Source: JAAFIP01 sp031367325 | Lineage (GTDB): Bacteria; Pseudomonadota; Gammaproteobacteria; Burkholderiales; Burkholderiaceae_C | Direction of reading: 5' to 3' | Length of the DNA stretch: 64,000 bases | NCBI GenBank assembly: GCA_031367325.1 | Contig: JANLPQ010000037.1 | Span: 1 to 64,000 of the forward strand | Shown: positions 1-10,300 of the stretch, one piece after another | Numbering within the stretch: position 1 is the stretch's first letter | How the letters are laid out: every line of letters begins with the position of its first letter | The notes under the pieces: model-generated | Told to the model about the DNA's origin: nothing | The model's input: only the letters and a program-made list of their open reading frames with translations | Database searches by the model: none | Made by a program: the position numbers and the translations under genes

Positions 1-190
1 CGTGCACACCGTGCAGCTAAACTGCAGCCAACTAATGGCGCTGGACACCAGCGGTATCGACGCGCTACAGCAACTGGCGCAGGCTTTAGCGCCGCGCCAC
101 GGCCAGCTTATTTTGCAAGGTTTGCAATTGCAGCCTCTATCGTTAGTGCGGCGCAGCGGGCTAACTGACAGGGTGACGTTGCAGGTCTAG
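1..190 (+). CDS. SulP-family anion permease, C-terminal STAS domain (5' partial)
   Basis: The open frame enters from the left edge and ends at a TAG at 188-190, so only the last 63 or so residues are present. The visible part reads LDTSGIDALQQLAQAL followed by a strand and LSLVRRSGLTDRV. This is the STAS fold pattern (serine at the helix start in the D-T/S-S-G-I motif) found at the C-terminus of SulP sulfate/bicarbonate permeases, where it faces the cytoplasm and regulates transport. A stand-alone STAS protein is the alternative, because the transmembrane part lies outside the window. It ends 4 bp before the convergent lipoprotein gene. Confidence 0.6.
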   Translation, partial: VHTVQLNCSQLMALDTSGIDALQQLAQALAPRHGQLILQGLQLQPLSLVRRSGLTDRVTLQV

Positions 191-194
191 CGTT

Positions 195-719
195 TTAACG
201 CCCACCCGCTGCCCCATTAGACGCAGAATCTGCGTCCGCCATGGTCTCGGTGCGCAGCACGCGCATATCGTCATTCAACACTGCGCTAAAAATCATCGAC
301 GTGTTATTTTGGTCCGTCAAATAGCGCCAGCTGTAGTAGGTTTCTTTCTTTAGCTCATAACGCACCACGCGCATGGGTTTACCCAGCATTTTGCGCAGGT
401 CTTCCATGGCCATGCCGGGCACTACTTTGGCAAAGTTAGCGGGCGTCAGCACCTGGCGCAGAGCGGACATTTTGCCGTCAGTGCCTATGCTGATCATGTA
501 GTTCACATGCCCTGCGGGCTGGCGGTTGTATTCAAAAATGCGTACACCACCTGCGCCGTCCCAAATTTTCTCGGGTTCGCCAAATTTGGCACGCACATCG
601 GCCTCGGTAGACACGCTTTCTTCTAGCTCGGCGATGCGCTGGGGGTCGCAGCCAGTAAGCGCTAGCAAACTGACCAGTAAACCCACAAAAATCACCTTTT
701 TAGGTAGAAATAAACGCAT
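195..719 (-). CDS. BamE/OmlA (SmpA)-like outer-membrane lipoprotein
   Basis: 174 residues. The N-terminus has a basic start, a hydrophobic stretch and the lipobox LTGC with the lipidated cysteine at residue 24, so export and lipidation are expected. The mature part contains two repeats of the SmpA/OmlA type: VRAKFGEPEKIWDGAGG with FEYNRQPAG, and a second DLRKMLGKPMRVVRYE with TYYSWRY. BamE-like proteins assist the outer-membrane beta-barrel assembly machine. This one is longer than BamE and carries two half-motifs, so it is better called BamE-like than BamE. It is transcribed alone, divergently from the DUF3460 gene. Confidence 0.65.
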   Translation of the reverse strand: MRLFLPKKVIFVGLLVSLLALTGCDPQRIAELEESVSTEADVRAKFGEPEKIWDGAGGVRIFEYNRQPAGHVNYMISIGTDGKMSALRQVLTPANFAKVVPGMAMEDLRKMLGKPMRVVRYELKKETYYSWRYLTDQNNTSMIFSAVLNDDMRVLRTETMADADSASNGAAGGR

Positions 720-875
720 TTTTTATCCTTTTAAGTTAACCCGCCTAGAAAATCGCTCCACTGCAGCCACTATATTGCCGCTAAATTGGTGTCTTATTGC
801 CGCTATACAGCCTGCGCCCACAGCCCAGCCCGGTAAAATCAGGGCAACATTATTAATCTAACTTCAAATCATCCT

Positions 876-1103
876 ATGTCCGCATTGTCCCGCGCTATCA
901 GCAGTTTCTTCTACAAACCACCGTATGTATCGGAGACCAGCCAGTTTATCAACGACCTCAAAGTCGCCCGCCCCACGCTAGAGGCCGAGCAACTGGCAGG
1001 CCGCGCCCTGCTGTGGGATAAAAACGTAGACCGCAGTGCCATGGCTGACAACGCCGACAGCCGCGTGGCGCAAAACGCCTATGTTTACGGAACGCCTAAA
1101 TAA
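876..1103 (+). CDS. DUF3460 family protein
   Basis: 75 residues. The central pattern ETSQFINDLKVARPTLEAEQ followed by GRALLWDK and the ending RVAQNAYVYG matches the small DUF3460 family of betaproteobacteria. Its function is not established. In this order of bacteria it is commonly found just upstream of scpA, as here, which hints at a link to that operon but proves nothing. There is no signal peptide or membrane segment, so it should be cytoplasmic. About 170 bp separate it from scpA, and that gap holds one copy of the dispersed repeat. Confidence 0.7.
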   Translation: MSALSRAISSFFYKPPYVSETSQFINDLKVARPTLEAEQLAGRALLWDKNVDRSAMADNADSRVAQNAYVYGTPK

Positions 1104-1141
1104 GCTAGAAGCAGTGTTTTTAAGTGTTGTATAACCGCTCT

Positions 1142-1180
1142 AGGCCGTAAAACCTGCTCAAGCAGCTATTAAATTAGTAG
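1142..1180 (+). repeat. Dispersed CTGCTCAAGCAG repeat, copy 1
   Basis: Intergenic copy between the DUF3460 gene and scpA. It reads AGGCCGTAAAACCTGCTC then AAGCAGCTATTAAATTAG. It belongs to the subfamily with a GGCCGTAAA left flank, shared with the copies in waaA and upstream of waaA. The centre CTGCT-CA-AGCAG is a small perfect inverted repeat. Confidence 0.8.
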
Positions 1181-1271
1181 TGACCAATAGATTGAATCTG
1201 CACCGTAGTTACGCTGATTAGCCTGCCTGCCCACCCACCCCCAAATTCCGCCACCTGCTTACACCCCTTAC

Positions 1272-2177
1272 ATGCGCGATACCTCCCTGCACCCCGCCGC
1301 CATGCCAGACTCTGCCATGGTGCTGCCGCCTGCACTAGCGGGTAGTGCAGACGGCGCGGCACTGCAAGATACAGGATTGCCTTTAGTTGTGGACCAAGTA
1401 GCGTTAGCACGCCTGTACGGCGAACCTTTGTTTGCCATGCCGACGGATTTGTACATTCCGCCCGATGCGCTGGAGGTGTTTTTAGAGGCGTTTGAAGGCC
1501 CGCTGGACCTGCTGCTGTACCTGATTCGCAAGCAAAACTTCAATATTCTCGACATCCCGATGGCTGGCGTCACGCGCCAGTACCTGAGCTATGTCGATGA
1601 AATCCGCGAGAAAAACCTCGAACTGGCAGCTGAGTATTTGCTGATGGCTGCCATGCTGATCGAGATTAAATCGCGCATGCTGCTGCCGCCCAAAAAGACC
1701 GCCGAAGGCGTAGAGCCCGAAGACCCACGCGCCGAGCTGGTGCGCCGCCTGTTGGAATACGAGCAAATGAAGCTGGCGTCGCGCAGGTTAGACGCCCTGC
1801 CCCAGTTTGGCCGCGATTATCTGCGCGCGCAGGTGACCATCGAGCAGTCGCTGCAAGTGCGCTTCCCAGATGTACACGTGGTAGACCTGCAAGACGCGTG
1901 GCGTGATATTTTGCGGCGCGCCAAGCTGATCACGCACCACAAAATTACCCGCGAAGAGCTGAGCGTGCGCGAACACATGAGCTATGTGCTAAAAAAGCTG
2001 CAAGGCCGCAAGTTTGTAGAATTTGAAGAACTGTTCGACCCCGCCAAAGGTACTGCCGTGCTGGTGGTGACCTTTATCGCCCTGCTAGAGCTAGCCAAAG
2101 AAACCTTGATCGACATTACCCAAGCCGAGGTGTACGCGCCTATTTATGTGCGGCTGGCGTTTACGCAGGTGGCCTGA
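1272..2177 (+). CDS. scpA: Segregation and condensation protein A
   Basis: 301 residues. ScpA is the kleisin subunit of the Smc-ScpA-ScpB condensin that organises and segregates the chromosome. The kleisin N-terminal motif FEGPLDLLLYLIRKQNFNIL begins near residue 75, followed by TRQYLSY and EYLLMAAMLIEIKSRMLLP; the C-terminal winged-helix region includes VTFIALLELAK. About 60 residues precede the core, including VDQVALARLYGEPLF, an extension I associate with Burkholderiales ScpA. A later start at an internal Met is possible. Neither scpB nor smc is adjacent. The phrB gene follows after 79 bp that contain a dispersed repeat. Confidence 0.92.
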   Translation: MRDTSLHPAAMPDSAMVLPPALAGSADGAALQDTGLPLVVDQVALARLYGEPLFAMPTDLYIPPDALEVFLEAFEGPLDLLLYLIRKQNFNILDIPMAGVTRQYLSYVDEIREKNLELAAEYLLMAAMLIEIKSRMLLPPKKTAEGVEPEDPRAELVRRLLEYEQMKLASRRLDALPQFGRDYLRAQVTIEQSLQVRFPDVHVVDLQDAWRDILRRAKLITHHKITREELSVREHMSYVLKKLQGRKFVEFEELFDPAKGTAVLVVTFIALLELAKETLIDITQAEVYAPIYVRLAFTQVA

Positions 2178-2199
2178 GGGCCTGTTTTAAAGCATTTAG

Positions 2200-2249
2200 G
2201 GCCTCTAACCCAAGTAAAACCTGCTCAAGCAGCTATTAAATTTATAGTA
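2200..2249 (+). repeat. Dispersed CTGCTCAAGCAG repeat, copy 2
   Basis: Intergenic copy between scpA and phrB, reading CTAACCCAAGTAAAACC then TGCTCAAGCAGCTATTAAAT. It ends only 8 bp before the phrB start codon, so it occupies the 5' leader of that gene. It belongs to the AACCCAAGTAAA subfamily. Confidence 0.85.
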
Positions 2250-2256
2250 CATTGAC

Positions 2257-3888
2257 ATGACCCCTACTTATACTAAAGGCCTGATGTGGTTTCGCCGCGA
2301 CTTGCGCGCGCATGACAATGCGGCGCTGTACCACGCTTTGACAAGCTGCACCGTAGTGCACTGCATGTTTGTCTTTGACAAAGAAATTTTAGATGCGCTG
2401 CCACGTGCCGACCGCCGGGTAGAGTTTATTCGAGAGTCATTAGTAGACCTGGATGCGCAGTTGCGCAAGCTGTACCACAGCCACGCTGCCAAGGCGGCAA
2501 AGCCTGCCAAACCTGACCAAGATGCGCCTGTACTGATAGTGAGCCATGCCTGGGCCAGCGACGAAGTACCGCGTTTGGCACAGCAGCTGGGCGTGCAAGC
2601 GGTGTTTACCAACCACGACTACGAGCCGCAGGCCATAGCACGCGACGCGCTGGTGGGCCAGGCTTTACAAGCGCAGGGTATTGCGCTGCACACCTACAAA
2701 GACCATGTCATATTTGAACGCGAAGAAGTTTTGACATTGGCAGGTAAGCCCTACGGTGTTTTTACACCGTACAAAAACGCTTGGCTTAAAAAGCTGACCG
2801 ACTCCCACCTGAAACCCTACCCATGCGACACCTACGCTGCTGCGCTGCGCCCCGCGCCTGAAGATTTCAGTAGACCCACCGCCACACCCATTACCACACC
2901 CGCCGCTGCGCTAGACAGCACTGACAAGCCTAGCAAAGCTGCAGCCAAACAACCCGCGCTGGTGTGGAAAGGCGTGCCCAGCCTAGCGCACATCGGCTTT
3001 GAGCCGACCAATATGGGTGAGCTGAAAATACCGCCGGGCGCCACTGGTGGGCAAGCCTTGTTGAAAGACTTTTTTGACCGCATGGACGCCTACCACGACA
3101 CGCGCGACTACCCTGCAGTCAAAGGCCCCAGCTACCTTAGCGTGCACCTGCGATTTGGCACCGTGTCGATCCGCCAGCTGTGCAGCGTAGCGCACCAGCG
3201 CGTGTTGGCGGGCACGGTAGACGCCGCTGGCAAAACAGTAGCCAACGAAGGCGCACAGGTGTGGCTCAGCGAGCTGATTTGGCGCGACTTTTATGTGCAG
3301 ATACTGGCTAATTTCCCTCGCGTGGCTACCGGCAGCTTTAAGCCTGAATACGACGGTATTCAATGGGAGCGTGGCCCAGAAGCTGACGCACTGTTCAAGG
3401 CTTGGTGCGAGGGCCGCACGGGCTACCCGCTAGTAGACGCCGCCATGCTGCAGATCAACCAAACCGGCTACATGCACAACCGCCTGCGCATGGTGGTGGC
3501 CAGCTTTTTAACCAAAGATCTAGGCATTGACTGGCGCTGGGGTGAACGGTACTTTGCGCAGCAATTAAACGACTTTGATTTGTCGGCTAACAACGGCGGC
3601 TGGCAGTGGGCGTCATCCAGCGGATGCGACGCGCAGCCGTACTTTCGTATCTTTAACCCCAGCAGCCAGAGCGAGCGCTTTGACACGCAAGGCAAATTCA
3701 TTCGCCGCTACCTGCCGCAACTGGCCAAGCTACCCAACGCCGCGCTGCATGCCCCGTGGGACGCCAAGCCGATGGAGCTGCAGATGGCAGGTGTGGAACT
3801 GGGCAAAGACTACCCGCACCGGGTAGTAAAGCACGACGAAGCGCGGGCTACCACGCTGCAGCGGTATGCGGTGGTGAAGAAGGCTTAG
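2257..3888 (+). CDS. phrB: Class I cyclobutane pyrimidine dimer photolyase
   Basis: 543 residues, longer than the roughly 470 of E. coli PhrB. The enzyme uses light to split cyclobutane pyrimidine dimers. The N-terminal antenna (Rossmann) domain starts with GLMWFRRDLRAHDNAALYHA. The C-terminal FAD domain contains the conserved run AMLQINQTGYMHNRLRMVVA and then NNGGWQWASSSGCDAQPYFR, diagnostic for class I CPD photolyases. The extra length comes from Ala/Pro/Lys-rich linkers near residues 75-90 and 210-235, probably surface loops. A dispersed repeat lies just upstream. It converges on the pilL operon across a 440 bp hairpin-rich gap. Confidence 0.92.
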   Translation: MTPTYTKGLMWFRRDLRAHDNAALYHALTSCTVVHCMFVFDKEILDALPRADRRVEFIRESLVDLDAQLRKLYHSHAAKAAKPAKPDQDAPVLIVSHAWASDEVPRLAQQLGVQAVFTNHDYEPQAIARDALVGQALQAQGIALHTYKDHVIFEREEVLTLAGKPYGVFTPYKNAWLKKLTDSHLKPYPCDTYAAALRPAPEDFSRPTATPITTPAAALDSTDKPSKAAAKQPALVWKGVPSLAHIGFEPTNMGELKIPPGATGGQALLKDFFDRMDAYHDTRDYPAVKGPSYLSVHLRFGTVSIRQLCSVAHQRVLAGTVDAAGKTVANEGAQVWLSELIWRDFYVQILANFPRVATGSFKPEYDGIQWERGPEADALFKAWCEGRTGYPLVDAAMLQINQTGYMHNRLRMVVASFLTKDLGIDWRWGERYFAQQLNDFDLSANNGGWQWASSSGCDAQPYFRIFNPSSQSERFDTQGKFIRRYLPQLAKLPNAALHAPWDAKPMELQMAGVELGKDYPHRVVKHDEARATTLQRYAVVKKA

Positions 3889-3906
3889 TTTTTTTGTCTT
3901 GTACGG

Positions 3907-4015
3907 GAGCTGGCAGGCGGTGCTACCTCAGCTACGCGGCTGTCCTCCGTGTTGGCCTAGGGCCAACGACTCCCCCTTTATGCCGCTACGCTGAAGTAGC
4001 ACCACCTGCCAGCTC
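3907..4015 (+). repeat. Long-stem hairpin element, copy A
   Basis: The outer arms 3907-3932 and 3990-4015 are inverted repeats matching at 24 of 26 positions. Inside them, GCGGC (3936-3940) pairs with GCCGC (3982-3986). An asymmetric internal loop follows: TGTCCTCCGT (3941-3950) on one side and GACTCCCCCTTTAT (3968-3981) on the other. The tip is a perfect 7-bp stem, GTTGGCC/GGCCAAC, with the loop TAG. The same loop and architecture, with different stems, recur in copies B and C near 33.4 kb. Confidence 0.85.
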
Positions 4016-4059
4016 TAGCGAGCGTGGCGGGTTTTCAACTACTACAGTCACCAGGGTGA

Positions 4060-4171
4060 GCGATGGGAGCGTGTTGTCTGCAAACTGTAGCCAAGGCGCG
4101 GACACCATCTGCTCACGCTACTACGCACCACGTGTGTTTTGCGGAAGTTTGCAGACGACATGTCCCATCGC
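4060..4171. repeat. Long imperfect inverted repeat, different core
   Basis: The arm 4060-4086 (GCGATGGGAGCGTG then TTGTCTGCAAACT) is the inverted repeat of 4146-4171 with one single-base indel and a few mismatches. They enclose 59 nt. The enclosed segment (4087-4145) does not contain the TGTCCTCCG / CCCTTTAT loop of the neighbouring hairpin, so this looks like a separate element type. No second copy was noticed in the window. Confidence 0.7.
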
Positions 4172-4248
4172 CCGTCCAAGGTAATCACTGCACAAAAGCA
4201 TTGCCACGTGACTTAAACAAACCTCCCACAATCCACCAACCACACTAC

Positions 4249-4300
4249 AAATTCAATAGCTGCTTGAGCAGTATTTACTTGGGTTAGAAGGCAAAAACAC
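4249..4300 (-). repeat. Dispersed CTGCTCAAGCAG repeat, copy 3
   Basis: Reverse-orientation copy in the phrB/pilL gap. On the minus strand it reads GCCTTCTAACCCAAGTAAAT then ACTGCTCAAGCAGCTATTG. It is a near-consensus member of the AACCCAAGTAAA subfamily. Confidence 0.85.
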
Positions 4301-4302
4301 AT

Positions 4303-4330
4303 AAAAAAAGCACCCGAAGGTGCCTTTTTT
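4303..4330. terminator. Intrinsic terminator of the pil chemosensory operon
   Basis: GCACC-CGAA-GGTGC (4310-4323) is flanked by seven A (4303-4309) and six T (4325-4330), giving a bidirectional rho-independent terminator. It overlaps the pilL stop codon (TTA at 4329-4331 on the plus strand). It can end the minus-strand operon and also stop read-through from phrB. Confidence 0.85.
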
Positions 4331-7300
4331 AAGATGCGATCATCTCCGCCGAGGTATATCGCCGTATCAAGCTAAGCAACTCTTCCTCCGAGTACGGCTT
4401 GCCTAAATAGTGGTCTACGCCCAATGACATCGCATGCTCACGGTGCTTCTCAGCAATGCGCGACGTGATAGTAATGACGGGTAACTTGGCCCAGCGCACG
4501 TCGGCCTTCATGTTGCGTACCAAATCAAATCCGTCCATACGCGGCATCTCGATATCGGACAGCACCACACTAGGCATCTCTTCGGCCAAGCGCTCTAGCG
4601 CCTGCAAGCCGTCGGCTGCCAGCGCTACGCGGTAGCCCTCGCGCACCAGCAAGCGCTGCGTCACACGGCGCACTGTGATCGAGTCGTCCACCACCAGTAC
4701 CAGCGGCACTGCCGGGGCAGAGACTGATTTGGGGTTGGCAGGTACCAGCGGCACCACAGGCGTTGCGTCGCCGGTCAGGTCGCGCGACACTACATCGGTT
4801 ACCGCGTCGCCCAGTATGTGGGACTCGGCTTTGTCAGCGCTCATGGCACGGGCTTGCGCACCGTACACTGCGGCCAACGCTACCGGGTTATAGATCAATG
4901 CCACAGCGCCCGATGCCAGCACCGACATACCGGCCATGCCGGGCAGACGGGACAACTGAGGGCCTAGGTTCTTCACCACAACTTCTTGGTTACCCAGCAC
5001 TTCATCCACGTGGGCCACGATGCGCTGCGCCGCACTGCGGAACACGATGACAGGGATAGTTTTGCCCTGCGGCTGGTCGCTGGCGGCCGAGTGCTGCAGC
5101 AACGCGCCTGCCCAAAAGAATGGCAGCGCTTCGCCCGCTACATCAAACGTACCGGTGTTGTAGGCGGCTTGCAACTCTTTGGGGGTAGCGCGACGCACGT
5201 TCTCTACCAAGTTGGCGGGTACGCCGACAGACAGGCTACCGATGCGCAGCATCACCACTTGCGTTACCGCCGTGGTGAGCGGCATCACCAGCTTAAAGCT
5301 GGTACCCTGGCCCGATGAGGTGCTGGTCTCGATCCTGCCGCCCAAAGCCACTACCTCAGAGCGCACCACGTCCATGCCAATACCTCGGCCCGACAGCTCG
5401 GTCACCTGGGTAGCCGTGGTAAAGCCGGGAGTGAAAATCAGGTTAGCTGCCTCGTTGTCGTCTAGGGGCTTATCGTGGGTGAGCAAACCTTGTGCGGTAG
5501 CACGCTCGCGGATGCGGCCCAAGTTCAAGCCAGCGCCGTCGTCGCGGAACTCGACCGAAATGTCGTTGCCTTCTTGGTGCAAGCTGATGGTGATTTGGCC
5601 GCTGCCGTCTTTGCCTGCTTTGGTGCGTGCCTCGGTACTTTCTATGCCGTGGGCTACGCAATTGCGCAGCAAGTGCTCAAACGCAGGCGTCATGCGGTCC
5701 AGCACCCCGCGGTCCATCTCGATAGAACCGCCCAAAATGTCCAGCTTGACCTGCTTGCCAGCGTCTTTGCCAGCCTGACGCACCACGCGGTACAGGCGCT
5801 CAGAGATGCCTTCAAATTCCACCATGCGCGTGCGCAGCAGGTCGCGCTGCAGCTCACGGGTTTGGCGGGCTTGGGCTACCAAGTCGTCTTCGGTCGATTC
5901 CACCGTGCGCTGAATACTGCGCTGCACCGTAGCCACGTCGTTCACCGACTCGGCCATCATGCGGGTGAGTTCTTGCACGCGGGTAAAGCGGTCAAATTCG
6001 AGCGGGTCAAACTCAGCACTGGTTTCTTTGGCCAGCGCCATGCGCGACTGCATTTGCGACTCGGACTGCACTTCAATATCACGCAGCTGCATGCGCAGCT
6101 TGTCCAAGTTGCCCGTCAGGTCGCCTAGAGAGCCGCGCAGTTGGCCCAGCTCGGCCTCTAGGCGCGAGCGGGTAATCATGACCTCGCCAGCTTGGTTAAC
6201 CAAGCGGTCTAGCAGATCAGAGCGTACGCGCACCGACTGGTTGCCTTTAGTACGGGGCGCATGGGCTACCAATGCAGCCTTGCCAGGTGCCACCACACGC
6301 AGTGGTGTGACCGCCGCCACAGGCGCCAAACTGGCTGGCATGGCAGCAGCACTACTGCTGGTACTGGGGGTTGCAGCATCAGACACGGTAGTGGCCGCAG
6401 CCCAACTGGCAATAGGCGCTGGGCTGGCGGTGGGCACTAATGCGATAGGCGCAGCGGCGTCTAAGCGATCGGGCGTATAGTCGGGCTCGGCTTGCGGATG
6501 GCGCAGACGGTCAAAATTAGCCTGCATGCCGTCTAGCAGCGCGGTCAGCGGCTCTATCTGCGCTACGGTGGTCTCGTCGGCAGAGGTTTGCTCAATAGCA
6601 GACTCCATGCGGTGGGTGAGTTCACCTAAACGCATGGCACCGGCTAGGCGTGCGCTACCTTTTAGCGTATGCAAGCCACGCAGCACCTCAGAGCGGGCAC
6701 CCGTGTTGTTAGGCCGCGCGGTCCATTGGCGCAGCGCACCCGACATTTGCGGAAATAGCTCTAGCGCCTCTTCTTCAAAGATGGGGAACAGGTCAGGGTC
6801 AATGGCGTCTTCTACGTCAATCTCGTCTTCGGTTTCTTGCACCGTTAAGCTGCGCGGCACAACGCTGAGGTTAGTTACCGCAGCACCCGCTAATACCAAA
6901 CCTACGGGTGCAAACTGTGAGCGGTCTGTCGTGTCTACCTCGGGCGCAGCTACCACAGATGCCGTGAAAGGTGCAACCACAACAACCGTGTCGGGCTGCG
7001 CAGTGGGCACCTTGACTTCTACAGTAGAAACTTGCGCTGCGTCGAGCGCAGTCACGGCAGCGGCTGCGGCAGCACCTGCAGCTGCTATAACCGTTACGCT
7101 AGCGCCACCGCCTAGATCGGCAAACGCCGACGCCAATGGCACTGGCGCAGAGGGCAATGCAAAATCAGCAGGGATATTAAATGCTATTGAATCAGTAGCT
7201 GTTTGAGCAGTATTTACGGGCTCTACAGTGCCAAAATCATGCAAATTTACAAAGCCAGACGACGCTGTGGCTGTCATGCTGTGGTATTGGGTGCTGGCCT

Positions 7301-10300
7301 CGGGCGCACGGATGCAGCGGTCCAGCCCAGCTTGTACCGAGCTTGATGCTTCGCGCAACTGGCCGGCTGCAAACTGGTGTAATAAGCGGCGAATTTCTTC
7401 AGCCGCGTCGACAAACTCACCGGCATGTTCGTGGCTTGGGTAAGCCCCGTCTTCCGATATGTTTTGCATGTGCTGCAAAGCATTTTCCAAACTGCGGGCC
7501 AAGCCCGACATCGAGCTAAAACCTACTGTGGCAGAGCTGCCCGCTAACGAATGGGCAAAAGCCACGGCGTCGTTAGGAAGTGGTTGACCAGGCTCCATCG
7601 ACCATTCGGTTAAGCACATGACCAAACGACGCGACCATTCGTCGGCCTCATTCAAGTACACGTTATACAGCGGCAAGCTAATGCGCAAAGGGCCAATCGC
7701 CTTGAACTGGTCGTCAGCAGACAAGCCGCCCAAGCTGGACACTGTTGGCTGCGCTGGCAGATTGGGTACGTGCACTGACGACACCTTGGCCACTGGCGCA
7801 GCGTAGGCGGTGTCGACCGTTGACATCCCGGCGGCAGCCACCGCACTTACCGCTGTAGCCGTGCCCCATGTGCCCAAGTCAAATCCTAAGTCGGCAGGCC
7901 CTGTGACCGGTGGCTTCTCGTCCGCAAAATACATGGGTTGCGTTGGACTGGATGTGAAGTCTGCCACCTCAGTATGCGAATAACGTGTTACGTCGTCCTC
8001 CTCAAGGTTTGCATTGTCCAAGCCAACGGTATCTACGCTATGGGGCGCCGTCGGTACAGCCTCTGGCTGCGCAGCCATTAAGGCATCTTGCTCCAGCATG
8101 GCGCGTTCAAAGGCCGCTAATTCATCTTCATCCACCAAGTTTTGTGCATTAGCATCAGTTGCCAATTCGTTAACAGGCAGTGTCGGCGCAGCTTCTATCG
8201 CATCGAAAGCCGCTATATCCAGGTCAAATGCCGCATCGTCAGGCATGACAGGCGTAGCAAACGCAACTGGGCCGCCAATGTCTACCTTAGACAGACCATC
8301 GTCCACGGTTAGTGTGTTGACAGCAGCAGTTATGTCTGGCAATGAAGGTGATTGGTTAAATGCTTGTTCAAGCGCTTGGTCAATACTTTGTTCCAATGCC
8401 TGAATTTCACTGGGTACACCGCCTGCAGGCGCCGCAGGTGGTGGCTCGCTCTGCAACTCTAAATCAGACATGGCTAAATCAAACGCAAAGTCCAGATCGT
8501 TAACGCTTTGCTCGGGTACTGCAGTCTGGCCTGTTGGTTGCGATGCGTCAATGTCAAACATCGACATATCAATCGCATCTGCAGACGCTGCCTCAGGCGC
8601 AGCGGTCTGAGCAGGAAAGTCAAACACCATCTCGTCTGGCAACTGTAGTGGTGCAGCGGCAGACACAGCTGCAGGTGTGGCTAAATTAAAGCCTTCAAAA
8701 TCAAAGTCAAGGTCGCTCGCAGCCACTGCAGCCCCAGAAGCTGCTACGCCCACCGCAATAGCAGCCACGGGTGCTGCACCGGTAGCTGTAATATCGCCCA
8801 AAGCCAGCGGCAAAAACTTGCCGTGCAAGCGCAGCGAATCAGCACTGGCATTAAAAGGCTGCGCAGTCCATGCCTGAGCTTGGCCTGCAGCTATGGCATC
8901 GACCCATTGGCCTATACCCGCCAGACATTGCGAAGCCGTGTTGCGTAAATCATCATCTGCTGATTTTTGATCAGCTAGCCATGCATTGAGCATTTGCTCA
9001 AGCGACCAACCAGCTTCACCCAAACTATTAAGGCCCACCATGCGCGAGCTGCCTTTGATCGTGTGGAAAGCGCGGCGCAATGTGGTGAGTTCAGCCAAGT
9101 TGCTAGGCTCAACAGCCAGCACACTCAGTGCGGCTTGGCCGTTGCCGACAACTTCACGTGCTTCTTCTAGGAAAATATCCAGCAGCTCTGCGTCATCGTC
9201 GTCGGTAATGTCTTGAGCGAGCGTGGCGGATACAGAAGATGCTGCCATAGCCGGCGATGGGGCGGCAATGGCCATAGCGGCCGCAACTGCCGCAGCACCT
9301 GCAGCCGTGCCAGTCACCGTAGATGGCGACACTGATACTTGTGTATCAGTAGATGCGTCAACAACTGGGTGCTCTGTCGCTGGAATTGGTGCGTTTACGC
9401 GGCCCATCAAGGGCTTGAGTTCACCGCGCTCGTCGTCGTACACAAACAGTTTTTTCGCCAGCGCAGGCTGGTAGCTAAGCATATCGATCAAGAAACCTAA
9501 AGCACCTAAATTGTTGCCCAGTTTATCGAAGGTGCCTGCGGCGCGCGCCTGTACATCATCCACTTCGGTGACTAAAATTTCCTCTACGCTGTCACGCATA
9601 CGCAGCACGGCTTGCGAGGCTTGGTCCAGCCCCAGCACAGACAACACGCCGCGCATTTGCGCCAAACGCGAAGGTACGTTGGACAACACCGTTTTATCTT
9701 GCGGGTCGCGAAAAAACTGGTCCATTGACTTCTCAAGCTCAGCCAGAGAAGTTTTCAGCTCGCCCACCACGCTGCCCATGGTTTGGCGATCGCTTACACG
9801 GCGGTACAGCTCTTCCATCCACGGTTCTAACGCTTGATTTTGCGCACCTTGCTGGGCGTTTTCAACACGCTGAGCCAGGTGGTTAACACGCTCGGTGACA
9901 GCAGGGTCGCTAGGGTCAAAATCTTCAAATCCTGCTTCAAGATAAAGAATAGCTGTTGCCACTTCCATGCCCAGCGCAGGCTCGGGCGCTTGCAAGGTTT
10001 TGGCTGCTACGTCAGCAACATGGGTAAACGCTCTAGATAGTGCCTGACCTGTAGGTAACAGCTTGGTGATCGAATCCACTATCAAGCTGAACTGGTCTTG
10101 CACCGCCTTGACCTTACCCACATCGCCCGCTGCCAAACCTGACCAAGCCTCTTTGACTGACGTAATACGTTTGCGTGCTTGTACCAACAAAACAGGGTCA
10201 AATTGACCATACAGCGTTTTGCTGTAGTCAATAGCCGGGTACGCTGCCAAGCCATACGCCATGCGTACTTCGCCTAAAAGCGGTGCCATGCCTTGCGGCT

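Larger units (their letters stand above)
3889..4328. other. Convergent intergenic region phrB/pilL, hairpin-rich, no gene
   Basis: This 440 bp gap between two convergent genes holds, in order: long-stem hairpin A (3907-4015), a different long inverted repeat (4060-4171), a reverse copy of the dispersed 43-bp repeat (4249-4300) and an intrinsic terminator (4303-4330). The short open frames across it read through the hairpins and resemble no protein I know, so I call no gene here. Confidence 0.8.

Noticed and set aside
3756..4287. Short plus-strand open frames after phrB
   Set aside because: They run through long hairpins and a dispersed repeat and have no recognisable domain or ribosome-binding site.
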